Origin: Nocardia concava NBRC 100430
GTDB lineage: Bacteria > Actinomycetota > Actinomycetes > Mycobacteriales > Mycobacteriaceae
NCBI RefSeq assembly: GCF_000308815.1
Contig: NZ_BAFX01000095.1
Coordinates: 124,001 to 188,000, forward strand
Direction: 5' to 3'
Length of the DNA stretch: 64,000 bases
Below are positions 18,150 to 25,549 of this stretch, piece after piece; the stretch's first letter is position 1; the number at the start of each line of letters is the position of its first letter. Position numbers and translations under genes: made by a program. The notes below the pieces were generated by a model, which searched no databases, was not told the origin of the DNA, and saw only the letters and a list, made by a program, of their open reading frames with translations.

Positions 18150-18212
18150 TAGTCACCCAATGGCAGGGGCCTCTGATTCCGAAACCGCTAGGTTCGAATT
18201 CTCGCTCGGGAG
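18150..18212 (+). pseudogene. degenerate tRNA
   Basis: Resembles the CAG tRNA 285 bp upstream: a D-arm-like segment CCCAATGGCAGGGGCC and a T-loop TTCGAAT followed by CTCGGGA. The anticodon region cannot form a stem, the T-stem has a mismatch, and no 5' acceptor strand complementary to CTCGGGA exists. Its 3' end overlaps the ribosome-binding region of the HNH gene (GGGAGAAG). Confidence 0.55.
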
Positions 18213-18221
18213 AAGCATAGA

Positions 18222-18773
18222 TTGCCCACAACTCGACGAACATGGACCGATGAACAGCTCCGCGTAGCTGTTGCTGAATCAACATCATGGCGCGCAGTCC
18301 TTCGCGCGCTTGGGCTCAATCCTGGTGGAGGCGCCTTCACGACGGTCAAGGTGCGCACGGGAGAGCTGCGCCTCGACGCTTCTCACTTCACTGGCCACCT
18401 ACGCGGTAAAGGAATGGGCAAGGGCCGCAATATTGAAGCGCAACGCGCAGCGAAACAGCGATGGTACGAGGCTAATAGGGATGTATATCGCGAGGGAAAC
18501 GCACGTCGCCGCCGCCGAGTGGAGCTCCTTCGTGAACTGAAGAACTCTCCATGTCAGGATTGCGGGCATAAGTACCCGTGGTATGTCATGGAATTCGACC
18601 ACCGGGAGGGGACGGCCAAGGATTTCCCGATCGGACGTGCGACTCAAGGTATCCCGTTGCCTCGCCTACTGGACGAGATCGAAAAGTGCGACCTCGTATG
18701 CGCGAATTGCCATAGGCTCCGCACCGCCAAAAGAGCTGGCTGGGACAAGGATGCCCTGCTTTGGCTGGCTTAG
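18222..18773 (+). CDS. HNH endonuclease-like protein
   Basis: 183 residues from the TTG at 18222, preceded by GGGAGAAG. The N-terminus (WTDEQLRVAVAESTSWRAVL) is a DNA-binding helix-turn-helix often fused to phage-type HNH enzymes. The C-terminal half holds CQDCGHKYPW, the core FDHREG, and CANCHRLRTA, i.e. two Cys pairs for zinc and the HNH-type DH and CH residues. Probably a stand-alone mobile-element nuclease. It lies among tRNA remnants, consistent with phage or plasmid origin. Confidence 0.8.
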   Translation: MPTTRRTWTDEQLRVAVAESTSWRAVLRALGLNPGGGAFTTVKVRTGELRLDASHFTGHLRGKGMGKGRNIEAQRAAKQRWYEANRDVYREGNARRRRRVELLRELKNSPCQDCGHKYPWYVMEFDHREGTAKDFPIGRATQGIPLPRLLDEIEKCDLVCANCHRLRTAKRAGWDKDALLWLA

Positions 18774-18874
18774 ACAGGTAGCCCGATCGGCTGCACGAGA
18801 CTACCGATGCCCTCCCGGCACAATTCGTGCGCATCAACCTGCTTTAATCCCAGTGAACCCGACTTCGACCGCAA

Positions 18875-18922
18875 GGCCGAATTGTTTGCCGCCCACGGGG
18901 CCGAATTGTTTGCCGCCCACGG
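18875..18922 (+). repeat. perfect tandem duplication of 24 bp
   Basis: Two exact adjacent copies of a 24 bp unit (18875-18898 and 18899-18922, beginning GGCCGAATTGTTTGCC). In one plus-strand frame each encodes AELFAAHG, preceded by PDFDRK, so it may derive from a lost coding sequence. No functional reading frame spans it. Confidence 0.85.
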
Positions 18923-18975
18923 GGCACGACCACGCTCACGATTGCGGCCACGCGGCGATCGAGCATGGTGACCGG
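18922..18975 (+). pseudogene. fragment of the histidine-rich protein gene
   Basis: About 54 bp, starting GGGCACGACCACGCTCACG, nearly match 20278-20341 inside the intact histidine-rich gene, with a short deletion. Translated it reads GHDHAHDCGHAAIEHGD against GHDHAHGPDCGHAAIDHGD. There is no start, and the match stops abruptly. It is a leftover of a duplication or of a second family member. Confidence 0.7.
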
Positions 18976-18989
18976 CTGAATCCATCGAG

Positions 18990-19265
18990 TTGCAGGTGAT
19001 CGAGGATGTGCTCGATGCCGTGGAGGCCCGGATCCGAGAATTGGAGCTCCGGGGGTGGCGGTTGACGGCGCCCCGGTCACGGGTTTATGCCACGGTTCTG
19101 CTCGCCGTCATGGTGAGTGCACGGGAGGCACACCGGATTCCAGCCACCCTGGACCGGGCCGCGATCCTGGACGAAATCCTGGACGGCGCTGAGCCATTCG
19201 ACGACAGAACCCCAAGGCAAGCAGTCGAGGAGACCGTCCGCAGATACGCCATCCCCGCGAACTGA
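18990..19265 (+). CDS. hypothetical small protein
   Basis: 91 residues from TTG 18990, or 89 from GTG 18996 (VIEDVLDAVEARIRELELRG). Mainly helical and acidic, no membrane segment or motif I recognise. Amino-acid usage looks protein-like (balanced Glu/Arg, Leu-rich helices). It follows directly on the histidine-rich fragment; function unknown, and it may itself be a remnant. Confidence 0.45.
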   Translation: MQVIEDVLDAVEARIRELELRGWRLTAPRSRVYATVLLAVMVSAREAHRIPATLDRAAILDEILDGAEPFDDRTPRQAVEETVRRYAIPAN

Positions 19266-19306
19266 ACCCGGCGGCTGCAGCCGGATCCCAGGTGTAAGGC
19301 GCGATG

Positions 19307-19948
19307 TCAGTCCGGGTTCGATTCCTGGCGCTTCGGCCACAGCTCGGTGATCACCTCGCGGGTCGGCACGATCCGGTCGGCGAACAACGGTCCCGTGAGA
19401 TGGTGTGCGGCGTGCAGCAATTCGTCGCTGTACGCTGCGGTGGCGTCGGTTACCAGGGTGACGCGGTAGCCCAGTTCCATGGCGTGGCGGGCGGTGCCTT
19501 CGACGCAGCCGGGTGCGGTCATGCCCGCGATGACGACCTGTTCGATTCCGCGCAGACGCAACTGCAGATCCAGGTCGGTGTTCACGAAACCGCTCATCCC
19601 CCAATGCTCATGGGCCACCACATCCCCCTCGGCCGGGGCCAGCGCCGGATACCACCGGCCTCCGAAACTACCCTCCGCGTACAGCTGCGCCGCGATCAGC
19701 GCGGCCTGCGGACGAGGGGCGTTCCGCCAGCCGACACCATCACCGGGACGCCATCGGCGATGCGGGGCATACACCACCGGAACACCCGCGGAACGAGCCG
19801 AATCGATCAGTTCCCCCAGATTCTCCCGCGTCCCCACCCGCTCGACCACCTCACGCAGCCGCGGCCACACCTTTCCCCCCTCCGCGAGAACCTCGTTGTA
19901 GGGATCGACCACTATCAATGCGGTACCTGTCACACCGTTCTCCATCAC
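19307..19948 (-). CDS. isochorismatase-like cysteine hydrolase
   Basis: 213 residues (ATG at 19948 or 19945). Fold signatures: catalytic Asp in ALIVVDPYNE and nucleophile Cys in GMTAPGCVEGTARHA. The lysine expected four residues before Ser in the SGF motif is replaced by His (HWGMSGF), so the usual Asp-Lys-Cys triad is altered. The last codons, encoding KRQESNPD, run antisense through a tRNA 3' remnant. Activity on an amide or isochorismate-type substrate is uncertain. Confidence 0.8.
   Translation of the reverse strand: MMENGVTGTALIVVDPYNEVLAEGGKVWPRLREVVERVGTRENLGELIDSARSAGVPVVYAPHRRWRPGDGVGWRNAPRPQAALIAAQLYAEGSFGGRWYPALAPAEGDVVAHEHWGMSGFVNTDLDLQLRLRGIEQVVIAGMTAPGCVEGTARHAMELGYRVTLVTDATAAYSDELLHAAHHLTGPLFADRIVPTREVITELWPKRQESNPD
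19312..19339 (+). pseudogene. tRNA 3'-end remnant
   Basis: T-arm CCGGG-TTCGATT-CCTGG followed by a 7 nt acceptor strand CGCTTCG, G73 and CCA. No complementary 5' acceptor CGAAGCG lies within 80 bp upstream, so only the 3' end is present. It may mark an integration or recombination point. It overlaps the 3' end of the isochorismatase-like gene on the other strand. Confidence 0.55.
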
Positions 19949-20250
19949 TCACCCATCGCCGAACCGAATCTCGCCCTCCAACATAGGCATTGACCGAGAA
20001 CGCATCGATCAGCGCGGGCGGACACTTACCACGAAATGCGCCGCTCGCGTCCCGCAAGAATGCACTGGTGGAGGTTTTCTCTCGACGTTTGCCTACGTGA
20101 ATGCATGTTCATCGAATTGGGGGGTACGAAACGCTGGTATTCGTGCGGGTGGGGAGGGGAGGTCTCTGGGTAGTCTGGCGCGCGGGTGTCGATCCCCCGG
20201 CTCACAGCATCATCAACCTGCGAAACCAGGCACTGGAAGAGGAGAGTTCG

Positions 20251-20547
20251 ATGACGACGGCACATTTGCAGCACACTGGGCACGACCACGCTCACGGGCC
20301 GGACTGCGGCCACGCCGCGATCGACCACGGTGATCACGTGGACTACGCGCACGATGGGCACCTGCACCGCGAACACGACGGCCACTACGACGAATGCGAA
20401 CCGCAGGGCCACAGCGAACACAGCGGCCATACCCACGAACACGGCGAGGGCTGCGGCCACGAGGCAGTCCAGCACGGTGACCACGTGGATTACATCCACG
20501 ACGGTCACCGCCACGCCCTGCACGACGGGCACTACGACGATCACTGA
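20251..20547 (+). CDS. histidine-rich metal-binding protein with internal duplication
   Basis: 98 residues; ATG at 20251 behind GAAGAGGAGAG. More than a quarter of residues are His. Two halves repeat the same unit: CGHAAIDHGDHVDYAHDGH with HREHDGHYD, and CGHEAVQHGDHVDYIHDGH with HALHDGHYD, each with one Cys. No signal peptide, so cytoplasmic. The composition suggests Zn, Ni or Co storage or chaperoning, as in small His-rich proteins next to metal transporters; no transporter is adjacent here. No clear Zur or Fur box seen upstream. Confidence 0.75.
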   Translation: MTTAHLQHTGHDHAHGPDCGHAAIDHGDHVDYAHDGHLHREHDGHYDECEPQGHSEHSGHTHEHGEGCGHEAVQHGDHVDYIHDGHRHALHDGHYDDH

Positions 20548-20572
20548 GCGGCTTCTCGAAGACCGCCCGCAT

Positions 20573-20599
20573 AAGGGTTCAATTCCTCGCGGGCATACC
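20573..20599 (+). pseudogene. tRNA-like 3' remnant / hairpin downstream of His-rich gene
   Basis: AAGGG-TTCAATT-CCTCG followed by CGGGCAT-A-CC resembles the T-arm and acceptor end of a tRNA, with two T-stem mismatches and no 5' part. GCCCGC at 20565-20570 can also pair with GCGGGC at 20589-20594, so the segment could act as a transcription terminator for the His-rich gene. Confidence 0.4.
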
Positions 20600-20607
20600 G
20601 AGTCGCG

Positions 20608-20690
20608 AATGGGCCTATTCCTACACTGCGGCAAGTGATTTCGGCGGCAAACTGACATTCCGCTTCGGTTTTTGTCGGAATAGGCCCATT
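20608..20690. repeat. 83 bp element bounded by near-perfect 18 bp inverted repeats
   Basis: AATGGGCCTATTCCTACA at the left and its reverse complement at the right (20673-20690), 17 of 18 positions pairing; the outer 14 are perfect. 47 bp lie between, including a TTTTTG stretch. It could be a miniature inverted-repeat element or a long-range RNA stem in the 3' region of the histidine-rich gene. No target-site duplication is evident. Confidence 0.6.
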
Positions 20691-20778
20691 GTGATGGGCG
20701 GCGGTCCCGGAGTCGAAGTCTTCCCCGTCGATCAAGGGTCCGACGGCGGGATTATTCTGCGGCACAGGGTGGTTCGGT

Positions 20779-21564
20779 TCAGGAATTCGGAGGCTTGGTG
20801 GTGTTGCGGTGGGAGTTCGCGAGGATTGCGTCGTGGATGTATTGGGATAGGCCGGGGGCCATGTCGTCGTAGTTGAGGCCCAGTCTGCGGTTGGCGCGGT
20901 ATTCGGCGGCCAAGCGGCGGTGGGTTTCGAGGTCGCAGTCGTGGAACCAGCGGTCGAGGTGTTGGCGGTGTCGTTCTGCGAGGTTCATGACCGACGGGTC
21001 GTCGGCGGGGGTGCCCGCGTGCATGGCGTCGGCGAGGGACTGGTGGATGTCGCGCTGTTCGCTGCGCAGGGTCAGCCAGTCCTGCTTGGTGTACCGGCTG
21101 GTTCGATCCGGTCGCTGGGCGAATTCCGGTAAGCCGCCCCAGCGCCGCTCGGCCTCGTCGGCGGTATCGATGAGACGGTCGCCACCGAAGACCTCCAGCC
21201 GTTCGGCGGGCGTGAGCGTGATGCCGGCCTTCCGGGCGTTCAGCTCCTTGTCGATCAATGCCACCATGGCCTGGTCCCGAGTGATCCGATCGTTCAGGAG
21301 TTCGTGCTGGCGACGCAGATGATCCTCGTCGGAGCAGCCGGGGTCGTTCAGCATGGTCGCGATAGCGTCGAGGCCGAAATCCAGCTCCCGGTAGAACAGG
21401 ATCCGCTGCAGTCTGGCCAAATCGCTGTCGCTGTAGAGCCGGTATCCGCTCGAATCGCGACTGCTGGGCCGGAGGAGGCCGATCTCGTCGTAGTGATGCA
21501 GGGTTCGAACGGATATGCCGGTCGACCGCGCGACCACGCCGACGGTGTGTTCCATGGGTTCCAT
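20779..21564 (-). CDS. MerR-family regulator, TipA-like
   Basis: 261 residues from the ATG at 21564; GTG at 21573 and ATG at 21555 are alternatives. N-terminal MerR HTH (VGVVARSTGISVRTLHHYDE), coiled-coil dimerisation helix about residues 75-110, and a C-terminal TipAS-like domain (about 120-260) with the typical LAERHRQHLDRWF block, which binds thiopeptides or other drugs in relatives. A MerR-type promoter sits directly upstream, so autoregulation is likely. Target genes other than itself are not evident. Confidence 0.85.
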   Translation of the reverse strand: MEPMEHTVGVVARSTGISVRTLHHYDEIGLLRPSSRDSSGYRLYSDSDLARLQRILFYRELDFGLDAIATMLNDPGCSDEDHLRRQHELLNDRITRDQAMVALIDKELNARKAGITLTPAERLEVFGGDRLIDTADEAERRWGGLPEFAQRPDRTSRYTKQDWLTLRSEQRDIHQSLADAMHAGTPADDPSVMNLAERHRQHLDRWFHDCDLETHRRLAAEYRANRRLGLNYDDMAPGLSQYIHDAILANSHRNTTKPPNS

Positions 21565-21571
21565 ATCCGCC

Positions 21572-21602
21572 ACTGTGCCGCCTCACGTGACGAGAGGGTC
21601 AA
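21572..21602 (-). promoter_or_regulatory. MerR/TipA-type promoter with operator in spacer
   Basis: On the minus strand: -35 TTGACC (21602-21597), palindrome CCTCtCG-TCA-CGTGAGG (21597-21581, one mismatch) and a weak -10 CACAGT 19 bp after the -35. A 19 bp spacer with a central palindrome is the hallmark of MerR-controlled promoters. Transcription would start at about 21565, so the message would be leaderless from the ATG at 21564. Confidence 0.6.
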
Positions 21603-21619
21603 GGGCTTTCACATCGGCA

Positions 21620-22144
21620 TCATGGCACGGGTGCGGGGAGTTTGGGCGGGAGGCCGAGGCGGGGGAAGTGGTTGGGGGTGAAGCGGGTTATCGCGGTGAT
21701 TCGGTCGGCGGAGAGGGTGAGGACCAATAGGTCGTTGGGGGTTGCTGTGCCGGTATGAGAGTTGATCAGGTAGGCACCCAAGGCGAGTTGGCCGTTTGCG
21801 CGGGCGGGTAGCAGGTGGAAGATACGGGATTCGCGGAAGGCGATGGCGGAGAGGAAGTTTCCGATCGAGTCGCGGCCTCGGTACTCGAAAGGTATGGGGG
21901 GCATGGTCATCCAGGCGTCGTCCGAGAGGAGGGCGACTATTTCGGAGACCGAGCCTGCGAGGTAGGCATTGGTCAGCTGGGCGATCAGGCGGCGCTCGAC
22001 CGGGGAATCCGGCGGGGTGGGCGGGGTCAGGCGGCAGGGGAGGCAGTCTTGCAGGCCGCGGCGGGCTCGTTTGAGGGCGCTGGTGACGGATTCTTCTGTG
22101 GTGTCGAGGATTTCGGCTACCTCGCGGGCCGCGAATCCTGGCAC
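21620..22144 (-). pseudogene. ECF sigma factor remnant (region 4 + SnoaL domain), 5' deleted
   Basis: The frame encodes the second half of a SigG-type ECF factor: region 4 helix-turn-helix (FAAREVAEILDTTEESVTSALKRA), then an NTF2/SnoaL-like domain to the stop at 21620. Sigma region 2 and the start of region 4 are missing: upstream of the GTG at 22144 there is an in-frame TGA at 22156-22154. It cannot bind core polymerase normally. See the deletion scar at 22145-22197. Confidence 0.75.
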
Positions 22145-22197
22145 GGGGAAAAATCATTGGCCACCGGCGCCCAGTTCGCGCCCGCGGCGACGGCACG

Positions 22198-22851
22198 GTG
22201 GGCGGTGAATTGCGGATGAGGTTCGGCAGCCCCGATCCGTTGATCATGCGCGTCACCCGCGCCGAGCCGCCGGTCACCGTGCAATGGCACGTCATCGGCT
22301 ACGCGCCCCTGCCCGACTGGGCGGGCACCACCATCCGATTCGACCTGTCCCCCACCGCATCCGGCGGCACCGAACTCCGCTTCCGCCACTACGGACTGCG
22401 CGCCGACCTCGACTGCTACGACATGTGCCGAGCCGGCTGGGATCATTTCCTGCCCAGCCTCCGCGGCTACGCCGAATCAGGCCACGGCCGCGTCCATGGC
22501 GCGCCCCGCACCATCGAGGTCACCGCGGATCTCCCCACCGATCCGGACACGGTCTTCGAATACCTCACCGACCCAACCCGATACACCCACTGGATGGGTG
22601 ACACCGCCGTCGCCGCAACCGATCTGGAGCTGAACCGCCCTCACCGCCTCGCCTTCACCTGGGGCTTGACCGACCCCGCCACCCGAGTCGACATCACCCT
22701 CTCCCCCACCACCACCGGCACCACCCTCACCCTCTGGCACCACGACCTCCCGGACGAACTGAGATCCGCCCACCGCACCGCCTGGACCACCCACCTGGCC
22801 CGCCTCACCAGGGTCCTCACCGAATCACAGGCACGAAACCTGTTCGGCTAG
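22198..22851 (+). pseudogene. two-domain SRPBCC (AHSA1-like) protein, N-terminus deleted
   Basis: From GTG 22198 the frame opens in the middle of an SRPBCC domain (GGELRMRFGSPDP..., ending FLPSLRGYAESG), followed by a complete second SRPBCC domain (about residues 100-215, DTVFEYLTDPTRYTHW). The first beta-strand and helices of domain 1 are missing and no other start exists upstream. Homologues often sit beside SigG-type sigma genes. The second domain could still fold, but the gene has lost its natural promoter. Confidence 0.7.
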
Positions 22852-23837
22852 TCGAGGTAGTCGTGCAGTAGCTGCGAGCGGGCGGGGTGACGCAGCTTCG
22901 ACATCGTCTTCGACTCGATCTGGCGGATCCGTTCCCGGGTGACGCCGTAGACCTTTCCGATTTCATCGAGTGTTCGGGGCTGGCCGTCGCCGAGGCCGTA
23001 GCGCAGGCGCATGACGCCGGCCTCGCGCTCGCTGAGCGTGTCGAGTACCGCCTGCAGTTGCTCCTGCAGCAGGCCGAATGCCACCGCCGCGAGGGCGACG
23101 ACGGCCTCGGAATCCTCGATCAGGTCTCCGATCTGAGTGGTGCCCTCGTCGCCGACGGTCTGATCCAACGAGAGCGGCTCCCGTGCGATCTGCCGGATCT
23201 CCAGTACCCGCTCGGGTGTGATGCCCAATTGCTCGGCCAGCTCCACGGCGGTGGCCTCGCGGCCCAGGTCCTGGAACATCTCGCGCTGCACCCGCCCGAG
23301 CTTGTTGATGATCTCGACCATGTGCACGGGGATGCGGATGGTGCGGGACTGGTCCGCCATGGCGCGGGAAATCGCCTGCCGGATCCACCAGGTGGCATAG
23401 GTCGAGAACTTGAATCCCTTGCTGTAGTCGAACTTCTCGACGGCGCGCACGAGACCCAGGTTGCCCTCCTGGATCAAGTCGAGAAACGCCATCCCGCGCC
23501 CGGTGTACCGCTTGGCGATCGACACCACCAGGCGCAGATTCGCCTCGAGCAGATGATCTTTCGCCCGGACGCCGTCGTGCACGATCCAGGCCAGATCCCG
23601 GCGCTGCGCCGCATCGAGACCCGACGGCGCCTCGGCCTCCATCCGCAACTTCTCCGCCGCGTAAAGCCCGACCTCGATCCGGACCGCCAGATCGACCTCC
23701 TCGGCCGCGGAAAGCAGCGGAACCCGTCCGATCTGCTTCAGATACGCCCGCGTCGAGTCCGCGTCGATGGAATTCTGGCTATCCGTATTGCCTGCGGTCG
23801 TCGCCACATTCGCCTCTCCGACAGATTCGGGTGGCAT
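22848..23837 (-). CDS. sigB: group 2 principal-like sigma factor (SigB type)
   Basis: 329 residues from the ATG at 23837 (MPPESVGEANVATT); upstream codons to 23936 do not look coding. Region 1.2 (DSTRAYLKQIGRVPLL), region 2 with the rpoD-type FSTYATWWIRQAISRA, region 3, and region 4.2 with VTRERIRQIESKTM. No long region 1.1, and the length is close to mycobacterial SigB (323). It directs RNA polymerase to stress and stationary-phase promoters. Its stop overlaps the convergent SRPBCC stop by 4 bp. Confidence 0.88.
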   Translation of the reverse strand: MPPESVGEANVATTAGNTDSQNSIDADSTRAYLKQIGRVPLLSAAEEVDLAVRIEVGLYAAEKLRMEAEAPSGLDAAQRRDLAWIVHDGVRAKDHLLEANLRLVVSIAKRYTGRGMAFLDLIQEGNLGLVRAVEKFDYSKGFKFSTYATWWIRQAISRAMADQSRTIRIPVHMVEIINKLGRVQREMFQDLGREATAVELAEQLGITPERVLEIRQIAREPLSLDQTVGDEGTTQIGDLIEDSEAVVALAAVAFGLLQEQLQAVLDTLSEREAGVMRLRYGLGDGQPRTLDEIGKVYGVTRERIRQIESKTMSKLRHPARSQLLHDYLD

Positions 23838-23953
23838 CGCGATCCGGAAACAGCATCGCAGAGAGGCCTCGAGCGGCTCGGCAAACACCGGGACCACCGT
23901 CCAGCCTACGGGTCGAACGGCCGGATAGCGCGTCACCGCACGCGGAGAGAAGT

Positions 23954-24829
23954 TCAGGCGAAGTAGTGGCCCTTGTCGAGGTCCTCGAGAAGGCCGGGGT
24001 GGGATGGGTGCCAGTCGAGGAGGGCGGTGGTGAGTTCGGCGGAGGCGGGTTGGTCGATGGCGAGGAGGGGGCCGAGGAAGCCGAAGGTGTCGGGCGATGC
24101 CGACTCGGTCGGGAGGTTCAGGTGGCGGCCGATAATGGTGGCGATGTCGTGAGTTGACACTCCCTCGTCGCCGACCGCGTGCAAAGCCGTTCCGGCGGGA
24201 GCGTTTTCGAGCGCCAGACGGAACAGGCGGGCGGCATCGAGGACGTGTACGGCGGGCCAGCGGCTCGAGCCGTCGCCGACGAAACCGGAGACTCCTCGTT
24301 CGCGGGCGATGTCGATGAGGCGGGCCACGAATCCGTGGTCGCCTTCGCCGTGCACGGTCCGGGGCAGACCGACTGCCGAGGAGCGGACATCGCGGGCGGC
24401 GAGGCCGAGGACCGTCGTGGCGTTGGCGCCTCGCGGTGTCGGGTTCTCGGGTTCGGCCAGATCACGCTCGGTCGCCACCCGACCGGGGACCGCGGGTGTA
24501 CCCGAGGCGATGACCAGCGGCTTCCCCGAGCCTTCCAACGCGGATCCGAACACGTCGATGGCCCGTGCGTCGGTCTGCACCGAGTCGGCGAAGCGGCTGA
24601 AGTCGTGAATGAAGGCGAGATGGATGACGCCGTCGGTGGCGGCGGCCCCGGCGCGCAGCACGTCCGGATTGTCGAGATCGCCGCGCAGCACCTCGCCGCC
24701 GGCGGCCTGGATGGCGGCCACGGAGGCATCGGATCTGGCCAGTCCCAGGACGTGATGACCTGCGCCGATGAGTTCGGGGACGACGGCGGAACCGATCCAG
24801 CCGGATGCGCCGGTGACGAATACCCGCAT
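23954..24829 (-). CDS. NAD-dependent epimerase/dehydratase-like (extended/atypical SDR)
   Basis: 291 residues; ATG at 24829. N-terminal TGASGWIG nucleotide motif at residues 6-13 and GDLDN after the third strand. The classical YxxxK is not obvious, so it belongs to the atypical, NmrA/epimerase-like SDRs. It is divergent from a TetR regulator with two operators in between, so it is probably repressed by that regulator and induced by a ligand. Confidence 0.82.
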   Translation of the reverse strand: MRVFVTGASGWIGSAVVPELIGAGHHVLGLARSDASVAAIQAAGGEVLRGDLDNPDVLRAGAAATDGVIHLAFIHDFSRFADSVQTDARAIDVFGSALEGSGKPLVIASGTPAVPGRVATERDLAEPENPTPRGANATTVLGLAARDVRSSAVGLPRTVHGEGDHGFVARLIDIARERGVSGFVGDGSSRWPAVHVLDAARLFRLALENAPAGTALHAVGDEGVSTHDIATIIGRHLNLPTESASPDTFGFLGPLLAIDQPASAELTTALLDWHPSHPGLLEDLDKGHYFA

Positions 24830-24850
24830 GACAGTTCTCCTAACGGAAGG

Positions 24851-24871
24851 TGACGACACTTGGTGTCATCA
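24851..24871. promoter_or_regulatory. TetR operator copy 1
   Basis: TGAcGACACtTGGTGTCaTCA, an inverted repeat with core GACAC-N2-GTGTC. It is nearly identical to a second site 30 bp away (24881-24901), i.e. about three helical turns. It is located between the divergent epimerase and TetR genes. Confidence 0.75.
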
Positions 24872-24880
24872 CTGTATACC

Positions 24881-24901
24881 TGAAGACACCAGGTGTCATC
24901 A
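24881..24901. promoter_or_regulatory. TetR operator copy 2
   Basis: TGAAGACACCAGGTGTCATCA, core GACAC-N2-GTGTC, ending 14 bp before the tetR start codon. Binding here would block tetR transcription, and the other copy would block the epimerase gene. GTATAC between the two sites may be part of a promoter -10. Confidence 0.75.
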
Positions 24902-24915
24902 CCTAGACTGCGGGC

Positions 24916-25494
24916 ATGGCTCGATGGGAACCGAACGCGCGCGAACGATTGGCGGAGGCCGCACTGGACCTGTTCCTGGAGCAGGGCTACGAATCCACCA
25001 CCGTCGCCGAGATCGCCGAGCGGGCAGGGCTGACGAAGAAGACCTTCTTCCGGCATTTCGCCGACAAGCGCGAGGTGCTGTTCCTCGGGCAGGACAACCT
25101 GTCGCGGCTGTTCACCGACGCGATCGCCGGTGCCCCGGACACAGCGAGCTCGGTCGACGCCGTGACCGCGGCACTACTGGCCGTAGCGACGGTCTTCGAT
25201 GCGGACCGTCGCGCCTGGGCCGCGCGGCGGCACACCGTCGTCACCGCGAACAACGATCTGCGCGAACGCGAATTGCTCAAACTCGCCGGTCTCACCGACG
25301 ATATGACCGAAGCCCTGCACGCCCGCGGCATCCCCGATCCCGAAGCCGTCGTCGCCGCCGAACTCGCCGGCCTAGCCTTCCGAATCGCGTTCGCGCGCTG
25401 GGTCACCCCGTCCAACCGCAAGCCCTTCGACGACCTCGCCCGCACCGCCCTCCGCGAACTGCTGGCCGCGGCCGCCGAGCTCTCTCCGGCGTAA
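24916..25494 (+). CDS. TetR-family transcriptional regulator
   Basis: 192 residues; ATG at 24916. N-terminal HTH (LDLFLEQGYESTTVAEIAERAGLTKKTFFRHF split over residues 17-48) with the TetR signature, followed by an all-helical ligand domain. It is divergent from the epimerase gene with two palindromes between, the standard TetR local repressor arrangement. Ligand unknown. Confidence 0.9.
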   Translation: MARWEPNARERLAEAALDLFLEQGYESTTVAEIAERAGLTKKTFFRHFADKREVLFLGQDNLSRLFTDAIAGAPDTASSVDAVTAALLAVATVFDADRRAWAARRHTVVTANNDLRERELLKLAGLTDDMTEALHARGIPDPEAVVAAELAGLAFRIAFARWVTPSNRKPFDDLARTALRELLAAAAELSPA

Positions 25495-25549
25495 GGCATT
25501 CACCCCCAAGGGTTTCCGGGGTATAGCGCCAAGGCCGAAGTTCATTCCC

